Below are positions 1-11,762 of a stretch of 64,000 bases of DNA, piece after piece. The DNA comes from Kalaharituber pfeilii (Eukaryota > Ascomycota > Pezizomycetes > Pezizales > Pezizaceae): contig WHUZ01000039.1 of NCBI GenBank assembly GCA_015179045.1, positions 496,001-560,000 on the forward strand. The letters are read 5' to 3'. Below the pieces are notes generated by a model, which was not told where the DNA came from, searched no databases, and saw only the letters and a program-made list of their open reading frames with translations. The stretch's first letter is position 1; every line of letters starts with the position of its first letter. Made by a program: the position numbers and the translations under genes.

Positions 1-1970
1 AGCACACACATGCATGAAACTCCGCTTAGTCAGCGACTCGTTACGAGACTAGGTTGGTCTCATGCCGAGGTTACAACTATGCAGCTCGAAATGGTACCAG
101 GTAGCGAGTGACATGCAACTCACCAACCGGCACAAGATTTTGGGCCTACGACCCTTCTCCGCACTACCCATACTACTATGTGTCAAATCAAGTTAACTAG
201 CGAATAGGGATTTCCTTCGCTGCTCCAGGAATAATGGAGGAAATCAGGGTTAGATATCAGCGAAATTATGTAGAGTACAATTGAGTAAAGGACGCTGCAG
301 AGCAGCTCACATGCCTAGCGGGCGCCATGCCATATTCAAGTAGTAGCGGAAGAGTGTAAGAGCTGGTATGGACATCTTAGGACCAGACCAAGTATGCGAG
401 AGCGTCTAGATGATTTGCAAACCCTGTGGAATGCAACTGGGTCAGTTCACGGTTCCAAGCTGGTAATGCGCTAGTTATATACAAGATAGTTAGCGGAAAG
501 TACCAAAATTCATTTGCCCTCTTAGTTGGGTAAGCCGGGTAACTAAATGGTGTGCAAATTCGGGCGCTTATCTAGGTAAGTAGCCGAATAGGCTCAGACC
601 GAGTGGCCTCGATATCTTTTGATTGAAATAGCATCTCATTATTAGACCGGTTCAGTCCCTCAGCCTGGCCAGACATGAGAAGTCCGGCCCCAGCCTGTGA
701 ACAGGTGCGCTAGTCGAATGGGCCAGAACAGATACAAGTACATGTACGTACTTGCTTAGTTGTACCACTAAGATCGCATGCACCTAAACCATGCTACTCA
801 AGTACTGTATACTATGTCAACTCTGTGACTACTTCCGAAGCCCTGGTTCGCTCCCCTCTTCCCTTTCCTGTGACTCCCGCGTGAAGCACAGTTCAAGCAC
901 TTACGTATCACCATTACAGTATTAACAAGATCTCTGACGCCCAAATCAAATGCTTAGTGCGCCTTGATGTAAGTACTCCTCCACCCTGTCATCGCACGAT
1001 CTGCCATAACACTATTCGTCCCTCCTCCTTCTCCTGCAGTTTCGAGCTTCCATAGAAAAATTCTAGATATACCTAAAGCTCAAGCTCAACCCATCTACTT
1101 CATACACTTGGTTAATCAGCAACTGATCACACACTATGCATTCCCACTCATCTCAAACCTAATACCTCCAGATTGTCGTAGCTCTCTTTGAACTGAGTTC
1201 TCAGTTTTGAGTCCCTTAGCAGGCGGCGCGAAAGTATCTGCCATGTAAATGGACGTGGCGTAGAGACGGTAATGCCTGCAATTGCATGCTGATGCTGCGA
1301 AATTGCACATAGGCCAATGAGTACATTATGAAGGACCTGTACAGGATGTGGGTTTAGGACAATTAAGGTTCCGATGGATACAGAAACACGTTAGTGCCGA
1401 TTTAGACTAGGTGTGTATGCAGACAGTCCATTGAACTTTCGTGACACACGAGCCTCTACTGGTAACAGCGGGAGTCTTTGCATCTTGTACTAGTACGTTA
1501 ATGTTAACTCACCATCGCTTTAATCAGGGATACTGTAAATATACATTTTATTGGACCTAGGCCACGGACATATAACATGCCTTAAGTTACCGTCCAACCA
1601 ACCCGCGAATCTACTTAGGACGTGGAACCACTTTTCAAAGTCATGAGCAGGATGCATTGTATCCTTTAGGCTCCCGAACCCACGGGCTCCGGGCCGGCAT
1701 TTCATTCTCTACATGCAGCACCTATACAGGAAAGTTTTCTTCCTGATATGATTCTGATAATCATTTGGCACAATCGGATAAGTTTTTGTAGTATACTTGA
1801 TTGCTACTATGGATATAAGTATGTCCTTGGAATCCCGTTCTTGATTTTATTCTCTGATCATGACCGGGGAGAAACAGCTGTGCATAAAGGCCTCACCGCA
1901 TTCCAGCTCAATCCCAACTACACCACAATTTCGCTAGTCATTTTTTTAGGAAGGAAGTCGAGAGGTGGAG
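1..1970. other. gene-free stretch
   Basis: I see no coding signal here. All six frames are broken and no ORF has a recognisable motif. There is no poly(A)/poly(T) tail or inverted repeat until the LINE target site at 1971. It may be intergenic DNA or an old, decayed transposon. Confidence 0.6.
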
Positions 1971-1982
1971 AGTTGACAGCGA

Positions 1983-2013
<31 letters not shown>

Positions 2014-3704
2014 TCATTACTCGCGTGCCGCCCTGGGGGCTATGGCGAGATTAGTTACATAAGATTAGATACATATGAAGGTAGAAGAAAAGGAATAAGA
2101 AAAGATCCTGCGTGTCTCCTATGCCCCTGCCCACTCCAAGATGTCTCTAAGTGGGTCTGTGTCCTTGCTCTTCGGAGGAGTGACCAAGTCTTGCATGCCT
2201 CCTGGCCACTTTCGTTTCCATGTCCTGCACCTAGTGAGCACATGTTCAGTAGTCTCCTCCTCCTCCTCACACCATCGACATTCTGGGCTGTCTGCTTTCC
2301 CGATTTGGTACTGCCATTTCCGTAGTAACTTGCCGCCCAGTATTCCTGCTAGTGTGGCTATGTGTCGACTTCCAAGTCTTGTCAAGGGACGGTAGCTGAG
2401 CCCTAGCCGGTTTCTCTCTGTGGCGCGCTGATGTCTCGAGGTTTGTCGTATCCCATCTTCTGTTATGGTTTCATCTTGGTAGGGGAGGCATGTGCCTATT
2501 TTCGCAGCTGTGTCTGCCTCGGTGTTCCCTTTGACTCCTATATGGGACTTGACCCACATCACTGCAACGTCCCAGTCACCTCGGTCTGTTCTCGCTTTCC
2601 AGGCGTCTCTAACCAGTTTTGCCGGTCCTTTGTGGGTGGGCTCTCCCTGGGCGATCTTTAGGAGCTTGGATATCGATACCTTAGAGTCGGTTATGATCAG
2701 GAGTTCCCCAGCTTGATTGCGTAATGCTTCGCTCATGGCAATGAGTTCTGCATCATTGACAGTAGTCTGTTCCCCTAGGTATGTGGAAGTAGAGGTGTCT
2801 TTTGCGTAGGTGCCTAGGCCTGTCTTGTAATCTATCCTGCTCTCGTCAGTGTAGACGGAGTTCCACCCCTCGTCCTCGGCATTGGCTATGGCATTCTCGA
2901 ACTCGAGCTTGTCTGCGTCTGCAGGTAGTGCTGGTAGGATGGCTAGTGGTAGGGGGTTGTTGTGTGAGAGAGACCCCCGTAGGTACCTGCACTCATTATC
3001 CCTGTTTTGGATTATCTCATCGTGGAACCGTAGGGCCCTGGCTTCTACCCTCTGGCGTTCTCCTTCTAGGAATGTTTGGGCTGATTCTAGGTTGGCTATT
3101 CCTTCGACTACGTCTCGCCTGGTACCCCACGGGGCTGCAGTAATCTTCTGTGCTACTGTGTATTGCCATTTTTCTATGTCTTTGATCTTGGTTGCTGGTG
3201 GAGACTGTCTTGAGTAGTCCTGCCATGCCCAGCATCCCCATGTGGCGATTGTGCGTGCGATGCTTGTATATATCTGTCGTTTCTTGGCTGGTGTGAGGCG
3301 AGTTAGTCTCGATGCCACTCCCCATGCTGCCTTCCCGAGAAGTAGTCTCTTCTTATGATGTCGAGTAAATTTTAGCTCCCAATCTACCGTCAATCCGGTT
3401 AGCCTATAGTCAGGGCCTTTTACCCCAATTATTAGTGTCTCGGACTTGTTTGGGTCAATTTCGAATCCATGCTCTGCTGCTGTTTCGGTGATTTTTGCCC
3501 TGTGTATCTTTATGGCTTGTCGGAGTTTTAGGAGTGACGGATGTGAGATTACACTGTGGAAATCATCGACATATGACCTGGTGAAGTTGTGTTGGTCTAC
3601 CTTCTCTGCCACAGGTGCTACACCGATCAGGAATAGTACCGGGGATAGTGGAGATCCTTGCGGTGTACCATCTGTCATCCTCCCTGTAGCTCTCCTTTTG
3701 CCAT
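1983..3704 (-). mobile_element. 5'-truncated LINE (tail A) with 12-bp target-site duplication
   Basis: A poly(T) tract at 1983-2010 is followed by the family-A hairpin tail read backwards, so the element lies on the minus strand with its 3' end at 1983. The sequence agttgacagcga occurs at 1971-1982 and again at 3705-3716, a perfect 12-bp duplication that fixes both ends. The element is about 1.72 kb and keeps only the late reverse transcriptase, RNase H and zinc-knuckle parts. The 5' truncation point lies about 110 bp upstream of the start codon of the membrane-protein gene at 3817, so this insertion sits in that gene's promoter or leader region on the opposite strand. Confidence 0.95.
2119..3678 (-). 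pseudogene. LINE ORF2 remnant: reverse transcriptase C-part, RNase H, zinc knuckle
   Basis: This is an uninterrupted reading frame of 519 codons, but it is a 5'-truncated remnant rather than a complete gene. Near the start it carries reverse transcriptase motif GTPQGSPLSP and the catalytic box YVDD at about residues 36-39. A type I RNase H follows, with YTDES, a DSKVS motif and WVKSHIGVKGNTEAD. The C-terminus has a C-x2-C...H...C knuckle (CRWCEEEE...EHVLTRC) and ends ILEWAGA. This order is usual for Tad/I-type LINEs of fungi. The endonuclease and early reverse transcriptase are missing, so it cannot encode an active enzyme. The open frame suggests a fairly recent insertion. Confidence 0.93.
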
Positions 3705-3816
3705 AGTTGACAGCGAGCTAGAGGAGAGGTGAAGATAGCATTTTGGTAGGCTGGATGTCGATTCTTAATCAATAGTTTTACAATTCAACTATAGATTACA
3801 CAGAACGGCGCCGAAT

Positions 3817-4993
3817 ATGCGGAGAGGAATTCCCTACTTGGTCCTCACTCTCAGTTTACTTTCTTCTAGTGCCCACACGAGTTCCTTTTCTTCCTTAGCT
3901 ATAGAGAAACATTCAAGGTCAGATCTAGACTCGCCAGCCCTGGAGTCAGAAACCCGCGCAAGATCCATATCTGCCCACGGCAATATACATCCGGTTCCGC
4001 ATTTGCATCAAGGTCCCGTCTCAGCCCCAGTGCCAGTTGCACCCGCAAAGCGCCAGAATAAAGGCATCAATAATGGTGAGGGCGTGCCCAACACCCCCGC
4101 GAGGACTCTGAGGACCCAGAAGACTCGCAACAGGAGACAGTGTGGCTCACGTCATACCTCACGTCATACCTCACGGAATACTTGACGGAGTACGAGACGT
4201 TCTGGAGCGAGATCACGACGACCACTACTGAGTACAGCACCATAGTCCATACTGACGAGTGGGAACAGCCCACGTCGAGGACTGGTATTACGACCTCATC
4301 GACGTCGACACATGCAACCGACGGTACCTTCAGCCCCGTTGCCACCACTACGACCAGCGAGGAATATAAAAGTACGGGACAGGGTGGCGGTGCAAATACG
4401 ACAACGGTGGCACTGGTGGCACTGACGAGCGTGTTTGGGGCCGCGTTGACGGGACTCGTGGTGTTCAGTTTGTACTTTTTTGCCTGAGGAAGCGCAGGTC
4501 CCTGGGTCCACAAGAAGAGGTCCCAGAGGCCAATGTGGGGATGCGAATGGGAATACGAATGCGAGAGGCGAGTCAGCAGGGAATGGTACATCCACAGCCG
4601 CCCCAGATGCAGGTCTACGCACCGTATACACCACAGTCAGCGATGGGCCGTAGGGACCCGAGACTTATAGTGCTGGGAGCGCAAGGACATGGCCAGCCTG
4701 CTAGCCACGGAGAGCTGGTGCCTCCAGGAACACCGGTTGTGGAGATGTACCATGAGTTAGGGTCTAGGTACAAGGCGGAGCTGCCGGTAGAAAATAGTCC
4801 GTCGCTTGCCTCGCCTGCGTTGGGAATGGGTGTGACAGTGCCGGCACTCACGTGCCCATCGGACCCGGAACAGAAGTTGGAGAGCATGAGGGCGGGGACA
4901 GCATTTGAGGAGGAGATGAGGAGGATTGAGGAGGATGAGGCGAAGTTGAAAGAGAGGAGGAACAGACTGATGGCAGGAGAAAATCTGGAGTAG
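3817..4993 (+). CDS. secreted-type single-pass membrane protein, Ser/Thr-rich ectodomain (apparent frameshift)
   Basis: The first exon starts at an ATG at 3817 with a hydrophobic signal peptide (YLVLTLSLLSSSAHTSS). An intron at 4076-4140 (GTGAGG...ACAG, 65 bp) joins in frame to a stretch beginning WLTSYLTSYLTEY and rich in Thr/Ser. A transmembrane helix (VALVALTSVFGAALTGLVV) follows near 4410-4475. The frame then stops at 4485-4487, but the next frame continues as a basic cytoplasmic stop-transfer (CLRKRRS) and a tail that reads on to a TAG at 4991-4993. The break falls at a run of six T at about 4475-4481, where one more T would join the frames. So this is either a real 1-bp loss or a sequence error. 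The architecture is that of fungal wall-sensor or Skg6/Mid2-like proteins; the specific function is unknown. I rate the gene itself as solid and the joined model as probable. Confidence 0.75.
4076..4140 (+). other. predicted intron in membrane-protein gene
   Basis: The donor GTGAGG and acceptor ACAG give a 65-bp intron whose length shifts frame exactly as needed to join the signal-peptide exon to the Thr-rich exon (split codon g|tg). Confidence 0.7.
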
Positions 4994-5548
4994 GGCAAAA
5001 AGTTGCAAGGAATCAGCCGGCCAAAGAGGTCTGGGAAATTCTGTGGTAGTTTCAGTTGGGACAGGGAGAAATTGAAATGACGGCGTGAAGCTTTAAAACC
5101 CCCCCAAGCTTAGGTGCTGGCCTTGACTTGTTAGATGCTAGCTGTATATACTACTTTTTGGCGTTCGACGTCTCAAATTATCTTTCATTTATCAAACCGT
5201 AATGAGTTAATGATCAGGCAAGATCAAGATCAACACAGCACGCTCATTGTGAGAAAAGTGGGTCACGTGGATTCTACTAGAATGCGTAGACATGAGTATA
5301 TGCGAACTTGTTCAGTATGCGCAGGCATGGAAATCGCCAGTCCCAAGCTATCTGCAAGCTTATCTGGCACTGCAACATCTGAATGGCCCACCCACGAACA
5401 CCACCACGCACAGCAGAGTAGCATATCGTTGACAGCAACCTTTGGTGGAAACAAATGCGTACGACGGAGCGCGCTGGACTCGATGTGAGTGTAAGCGCTG
5501 TACGTAAATCACCATCAATGACACTACAGGTAGTTGACGCTGACTCCG
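4994..5548. other. intergenic, nothing recognised
   Basis: This is the 3' flank of the membrane-protein gene. An ORF of 117 codons at 5135-5488 has no recognisable motif and I do not consider it a gene. Confidence 0.5.
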
Positions 5549-5721
5549 GGATGACTCGGGACAGGTACTTTTTACCTGTCCGCTCAGGGACAGGTAGTTC
5601 CTTGTACGGTAAGCGGATCGCCAGTGGCGTGCGCTAATATGCAGAAGTTTTCAAGGGTTACGATTCAGAGGTACCTAAGCCAAGATATTATGTACAATAC
5701 CTGAACATCTAAATAGGTGCA

Positions 5722-5945
5722 GTGGAAGATACATGGGACCTTGATGCAACAAGAATATCCTGCGTAGCTTGCGTATCCTCTTCAAGCTCAACTACACCTG
5801 AGGAGCCTTCTCTATGGCGCTTTCTAGTATTTCTTGCAGCAGCTGTTCATTCAGCCAACTCAGCAGAGGTCATAGCATGCACTTTAGCTTTTCCCTTGAT
5901 CTTTTTCTGACGAAATTGATTTGAAGCTGGTGGTACAAATTGCTA
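5722..5945 (-). pseudogene. possible transposase C-terminal remnant (pogo-like)
   Basis: The minus strand reads through one stop as a charged tail (RQKKIKGKAKV, then AELAE, then TAAARNTRKRHREGSSG and an acidic segment). Tails like this, with Lys/Arg blocks and Ala-rich helix, are seen at the C-termini of pogo/Fot1 transposases, which fits the pogo-like MITE next to it. No catalytic residues are visible, so the assignment is tentative. Confidence 0.35.
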
Positions 5946-6664
5946 GATAATTGGCTGAGCAGCATGACTAGCAGGTGTGCTGGTGAACATTCATTGCGTG
6001 TGGCTGGTATGAGTATGCTACAAACATGCAAAAAGCTTTGCCTTCTCACTATTTTTTTTTTTCTTTCTAATATCATTGATCGCTTGCCACCCAAGTAACT
6101 GATGCATAGTCTTGAAGACGATGTAATACATCATTACTAAAAGCGTACTGCTCTTCAGTGATTGGAGTACTTCAATGAAGTTCAGGAATATCATATCTAA
6201 TATTGCCTATTTAGGTATAAAAAGATATGCATAGGAGATAGGTATTGGTAAGAAGAATAAGACCGAGATGATAGGTAATGCTAAAAGTTAGGTAATGCTG
6301 AGTGAGAGTGGGCATGGCAAGTTATTGAATAAGCAGAAAATATATGGCAGAACAGTTTTCAAGAGCCTTATATACTATTAAAGCTCTTCAGCCAAGTATT
6401 TACAAAATTGCGTTAACAGCTTTTTTTACTTATTATTCAGCCATTTACTATAGTAGGACGCAGCAACAACACAAGTACATAATAAATGGTCTGTATTACT
6501 GGTAGACTTAATGGATGTATGGCTAACTTCGGGGGTAGTGGCAGTTGGGTTTATTGAAAGACCACCACGTCCTGGCTATCAAGTGGTAACTAGTAAATGA
6601 TTCTGCGACAGCAGAGGCGAAAGAGAAAAGCTGTGAGTGGGTAGCAACCAATATCTTCGATATA

Positions 6665-7086
6665 CAGTTTTCCCTTGCTATACCGGATCTGTAAAATTTG
6701 GCCTTTTTCGTCCGGTATAGCAAGGTTCCGCTATAGAATAAAATGCTTGGCAGGACAGAATAGGGATGGGCAGCAAAAATAATGTAATTGGGAACAACGA
6801 CAACCTAATTTTATTAGGTAATGTTAAGTTTAGTAAGCATCTGAAGGTGAATGCAATGTGGGATAGCCAAGATTGGACGTTTCAGTGTTAGTGTATCCGG
6901 TATAGCAAATATTATTTGTATGGAGACAGGGGGGTAAGTGCCTGGCAATTCCTGTCCGGTCCGGGATTCTTAGTGCGTCCGGTATAGCAAGAGGGTTTTG
7001 TATGGGAGCGGGATGTAGCAACCTGAGAGCATCCGGTATAGCAAGGTTTCCGGTGCAACGAGGTCCGGTATAGCAAGGGAAAACTG
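6665..7086. mobile_element. pogo/Fot1-like MITE, TA target site
   Basis: The ends CAGTTTTCCCTTGCTATACC at 6665 and its reverse complement ending at 7086 are terminal inverted repeats, flanked by TA at 6663-6664 and 7087-7088. The motif CCGGTATAGCAAGG is repeated several times inside both ends, as expected of transposase-binding subterminal repeats. The 422-bp element has no coding capacity. It shares internal sequence (around 6895-6950) with the copy at 41423-42149. Confidence 0.8.
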
Positions 7087-7469
7087 TACATGAAGTTGTA
7101 CTCCGGTACATGCGAGGTCGCCACCCTTGAAAACTCTGCATATTAGCGCACGCCACTGGCGATCCGCTTACCGTACAAGGAACTACCTGTCCCTGAGCGG
7201 ACAGGTAAAAAGTACCTGTCCCGAGTCATCCCGCGCTGACTCAGGTAGGAACGAGTTCTCATACTTCCAATCGGGACAATATCTATCGCTTCAGCTGAAC
7301 ACATCGAAGAACGGGCATGGGAGTTGACTAGGTGTAAATGAATGCCCTCTTTCAATCCAAGTACATCCTGCAGGTTCGGCCCATAAGTAAAGGCACCTCG
7401 ATAACATCTCCTCAGGTACATCTTGTAACCCTCTCAATGTCAGGAGCCAGGGATATGTAATATAAAAAC

Positions 7470-7527
7470 TGTCCTGCCATGGCAAACCGCTGTATGCGGG
7501 GTTACGTATTAAAAAAAAAAAAAAAAA
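7470..7527 (+). mobile_element. tail-B retroposon end
   Basis: The sequence cctgccatggc...gcggggttacgtatt followed by a run of A is the tail-B signature, also seen at 21495, 26362, 35062 and 54103. The 5' end and target-site duplication are not resolved. Confidence 0.55.
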
Positions 7528-7587
7528 CGACAAAAAAAACATAACAACTACTATAATTTACTCCGATATTAGCATGTCCGATATAAG

Positions 7588-7640
7588 CATATGTACATCA
7601 TTAATCGCATGCCGCCCTGTGGGCTACGGCGATATATTAG
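7588..7640 (-). mobile_element. tail-A hairpin fragment without poly(A)
   Basis: catcattaatcgcatgccg...ctacggcgat is the family-A tail in reverse orientation, with outer stem ATCGC/GCGAT. No T run precedes it, so it is a decayed or broken copy. Confidence 0.6.
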
Positions 7641-7927
7641 ATACATAGAGCGCCCTCATACAATAAGCATTCATTCGTTACAAGCATATTCTTAAGTTCT
7701 TTGCTAAGTTACCATATATATTCTTCGTCGGAACATTACACCCGTTGCCACCTGTTATTATTATTATTATTTATCTTTTCTGTTATTTTGTCGTTCCACT
7801 CATGCATTTAACCTCGCTATTGGACTGTGTATGAATTACGCCACAACGCCAACTTTTATGTGGCTTACGCCACGGCGTTCTCTTTGCAAGCCACGCATCC
7901 CGTGCCTTTCTCACCCTTCCTGATATG

Positions 7928-8210
7928 TTTTTTTTTTTTTTTTTTTTTTTTCCCTTACTCGCGTGCCGCCTTATAGGCTATGGCGAGGTATCGTTAGATA
8001 CATGGATTCGTAAGAATAGAGGAAAGAAATAAAAGTATAACGAAGCCCGGTTAAGGCACAGTCAAAGGGGAAGTCAAAATCAAAGTCATAAGAAATAAAG
8101 TGCCCGTCTAATGCCGTCCCATCCTCACCGCCCGTCATTCCCGCCCAGCCCAATTTAGCAGTTCCAGCAGTCTGTCTCCCTCTTCATCTGTCTTGGGGGG
8201 GTTCTTGAGG
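7928..8210 (-). mobile_element. short 5'-truncated LINE (tail A)
   Basis: Poly(T) begins at 7928, followed by the reversed tail hairpin (inner stem GCCT/AGGC). The 10-bp tcctgatatg at 7918-7927 is repeated at 8211-8220. Only about 280 bp are present: the 3' UTR and the last codons of the LINE ORF. Confidence 0.88.
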
Positions 8211-8731
8211 TCCTGATATGATATCTTCCCTGATAATTTCCTATTCAGTCATGGTTCTCAAGTCAAGTTATGCTATGCTTTCTCATGTATATAAACCTGC
8301 TGTTCTTGCGACTCTAAGTTCAATAGACTCAACGGTATCTCTATATCTAGTCCTCACCGTGACAAAGCAGCCCTCGCAGACCCTCTCGCTCGTATATTCT
8401 TCCATTCGAATGTGCATAAAGACGCATTTATGCTGCATCCTATGGCATATGAGTGCATACTTTCTCTATATGCGTACTAGTACAAAATTCACATTCTAAT
8501 GTTAGCTAACGGTATATAGCTATCATGGAGGGCACCAGAAATTTTGTTAGAACCGCACACAAGATTCATCCCAACTCATAGTCAAATTGCTATCCGCCAG
8601 TATGTACCTCAGGCCTTTCAACCCAAGGGACAGTTACCAGCCTGCTACGGCTCAGGGCACAAGGCCTATTGGTATCCATCTACGATGGGCTGCACAAGTA
8701 ATCATCGCGTTCTAGCATGGATTCTGACTTA
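8211..8731. other. no gene recognised
   Basis: Small ORFs at 8218-8499 and 8544-8732 show no motif. I see no repeat structure except the target-site copy at the left edge. Confidence 0.5.
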
Positions 8732-9583
8732 GCAAAACCTCTCTGGACAGGCACTTTCTACCTGTATGTGTACCGGGCCATTCGTAACAAACGTTCCAGT
8801 CGCCACTGGTCTGGGCTACTCAGTAGCACTACGGTTGATAAGTATATACTCTTGAGCATACGGTGTGGCTACATCTAGCCTATCATCTAGAAGCTGTGTA
8901 GAGCTGCAGAGTATACTTCCATTCATACTCGGTTTTTCACTATTTCATCTACAAGAATTTTTATACAGCAGTTGCCCTTGCACTTTTCGCACCTGGACAG
9001 ATCTCATACATTTCCCCCCCCAAAAAATACTAAAAATAAAATAAAGATAATGATTAATATTTTGTGTGTCCTCCATTCGCAATAATTACAGCTTGCACCT
9101 GTAGAGGCATAGAATCTCACCTCAGATATCTCACCACCAGTACTTTTATCCCACTCCTCCAGGATCACAGTCTGTATTCCTTCTCCACCCAAGAAACCTA
9201 GGCTTGCAAGCGCTAGATCTACTCTTCATAGTGGTTGCATTGCCGTACAGCTGGAAACTTGGATTTGACCGCTGAAGAGGATAAACAGCAAGTAATAGCG
9301 AAGGTACAGGTCCCTACTAGTACCCGCACCTGTACACAGACCTCGTGCACGACCTCTTCAACCGTGCATCTGTGCAAAGGTTTACGCTGGTAGCGAGGAT
9401 CCTCAGATCAAGCGGCAGCTACCCTCAAAATCAAGCGGAAGCACGATCTGCCTAGGGGAGGCTTTGGGCAATTCCATGGTCCGCTCGGACTCGGACTGGG
9501 ACTGGCTGAGACCAGGCGATCATAAGTGGGGCAAGCGGTCAGTGTGCATACAGGCAGAAAGTGCCTGTCCCGAGAGGTTTTGC
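8732..9583. mobile_element. Tc1/mariner-like element remnant with inverted ends
   Basis: gcaaaacctctctggacaggc at 8732 is matched in reverse complement at about 9563-9583 (one mismatch in the terminal 20). A TA precedes the left end; the right flank reads TG. Inside, on the minus strand, is the C-terminus of a Tc1-type transposase. At about 850 bp it is roughly half the usual length of an autonomous element. Confidence 0.65.
9054..9192 (-). pseudogene. Tc1-like transposase, C-terminal fragment
   Basis: Two frames together give ILEEWDKSTGGEI, then DSMPLQVQAVIIANGGHTKY and a stop at 9054. The pattern EEWD...EEI..IDSMP.RVQAVI...GG.TKY is the hallmark C-terminus of Tc1/mariner transposases. A frameshift separates the two halves. 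A related fragment, with the same VQAVIIANGG string, lies at 44219-44513. Confidence 0.8.
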
Positions 9584-9723
9584 TGACCTAGAGGCGTTCA
9601 GCCATTATCCAGCAGATGGTAGCTTCGCAGTACTCCGTACTGCCTTGCATGTCAGACAGCCGCGAAAACCAATTATCTGAATCAACGGCTCCTCTCGTAC
9701 AAAGTTGAATTACTATTGTGATA

Positions 9724-10030
9724 CTAGACAGAAAAATAAGTATTTGGACAGGGGATAAATGCATATTTATGCCCCATGCAGTATTCGGCAGAAACTAGCA
9801 TATTTTCGTATACTTGGCTGGTGATAGCCATAAGACAGTCCAAATTTCGTGATAGGGTGTCCAAATTCATTATGTAAGAAAGTATTTGGACAGCTGACGT
9901 GATGAAATTTGGACAGCTGACATAATGAATTTGGGCCTGTTTTACCGCCAAGCATACCAAAATATGCCGAATACCGCACAGTGCATAATATGCATCTATC
10001 CCCTGTCCAAATACTTATTTTTCTGTCTAG
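9724..10030. mobile_element. Tc1/mariner-type MITE, 307 bp
   Basis: ctagacagaaaaataagtat at 9724 is repeated in inverse orientation ending at 10030, and both arms remain alignable for about 90 bp (through gtatttggacaggggata). TA flanks both sides (9722-9723 and 10031-10032). The centre is made of repeated tttggacagctgac units. There is no coding capacity. Confidence 0.88.
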
Positions 10031-10032
10031 TA

Positions 10033-11762
10033 ACATTCATCAGTAGGATAAAACTGACCTGTCTCACAACGGTCTAAATCCAGCTATTCCTAATATAAGA
10101 ATATGTGGTGACCGCCCGAAGACAGTATATCGAGAATATATTGTAGTTGCGTAAGTACTTATGTCGTATGCACTCTTTACTCTGTCCCTAAGTACTATTC
10201 ACCCAACATCAGCCCCTCCAAATGGCTTTCCCGCTACTATACAAGCACTCCTTATTATCCCGCTGGAGGAGAAGTTACTCCTCCCACAAACCTGCGTTAA
10301 TATGTTTCTTATTCCAGCCTCTTGAAGCTCACTCCCTTCTCCTGAAAAAAAAGATGTTAAGTACATGTGCGGTATTCAGATTAAAAAAAGAATCCTGCCA
10401 TCTCCACACCAAGCTTTATCTTGGTTTTTTCAGTGTATAAACCGGTTCAATGCGTTTTTTCGCGAAATAAATCCAGTCGGATTTTTGGTACAGTTGCATA
10501 TGCCATTGCATTGTACGGTGCATATTGCGGTCCGCGATGCAGTATTCAAGACTTTGCATGCATAGATCCCGATGGATTTTTTGGACCCAAAGCTAGACAA
10601 AAAATCCGAATTTCACAAGATGGTGCTCAGCAAGCTGCCCATAATAGCTTAGATGAGTGTTCGAGGCATTCTAGCCTTAATCAATAAGGGTCCTCACATT
10701 TTCCTTGTTTTTCTATGCATTTTAATTCTTCGGTTCCCGTAGCGCTAGCGCTCATAGGGGGGACTTGTCATCGTGGTGACACCTCTCTTTTCTAGAATAT
10801 TCTTTCATTATAGTAATATTAAATGAAAAGAGCATAATAATCCCAGCAAAGCTCTCGTGAAGAGAGTTTGGCTGTAGTGTAGAAAAAAGTTTGGGAGCAG
10901 GCCTAATACAACTTTCAATGTTATTTCACCTTCATATTTCGTTTTCTTAATTGTCCCTTGTAATAATTAGAGTAAGGTGCAGTTTCTTGGCTACCCCTGT
11001 TGTATGGTCTACCAACATGAGCTTTTATTTTACCACATGAACCGCCATATTGAGATTTGTAGGCTAAGCTCCGCCGCATATCAGATTCGTTATGCTGACC
11101 ATGACTACCACCACATATGGATGTTCCTAAAGAGGCGCATGAAGCCCACCCTTGATCACACACCTTTTTTTTTGATACCAGCTATCCCGATGTAAAAGTA
11201 TTATCAGCACTAAACATTGTGGTATCCCGTGGCGGACCCCAGACCGGATAAGCTGGTTTGTCTGCCGGAATTCATTTTTTATATGGAGACAAGTCTAATT
11301 TGAATACTGCTATACTGTAATTTTCCCCATCTAGACATTCCGTACCTCCGATCCACCTCACGAAGCGATTCCTTCCGCACAGAAAACAAACAACATAGAC
11401 ATACACAAAGAAAACAAAACGAAAAAAAAAAGAATTCAAACCGAAAACCCCATCTCTCGCAATATGTGTGTACATGTAATTACACGTTAACCCCAACCCA
11501 ACTCATCCAAACCCCCAAAGCACACGCGATCCCATAGCTAACAAACCCCAACACCTATATTGCGCATCAGTTCCCATTTGACTTAACTACATACCATCAC
11601 TGCTGGCGAATTCGCTCAACTGGAATAGTTATGTGTATATCAGCACCCGCTCCCTCCTGCTCTCCCCTCCTTCGTTCTTCATATCTCTATAGACCCAGAA
11701 ACAGCCATCCGTTATGTAAGAGAAAAAAACCTGATCAACACAGTACTAGACACAAAACGTGC
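10033..11762. other. intergenic, nothing recognised
   Basis: Several ORFs of 65-130 codons are present in overlapping frames, none with a known motif. The right end is downstream of the AT-hook gene, whose stop codon is at 11763-11765. Confidence 0.5.

Larger units (their letters stand above)
5549..7234. repeat. ~110-bp inverted repeat pair enclosing DNA-transposon relics
   Basis: The sequence at about 5549-5659 (gggatgactcgggacaggta..., ending near gttttcaagggt) recurs almost perfectly in reverse complement at about 7128-7234. Each arm contains a hairpin built from GGACAGGTA/TACCTGTCC. The arms resemble in part the ends of the element at 8732-9583. The interval holds a possible pogo transposase relic and a complete pogo-like MITE. 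It may be the ends of one composite DNA element; I could not find a clear target-site duplication. Confidence 0.6.
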
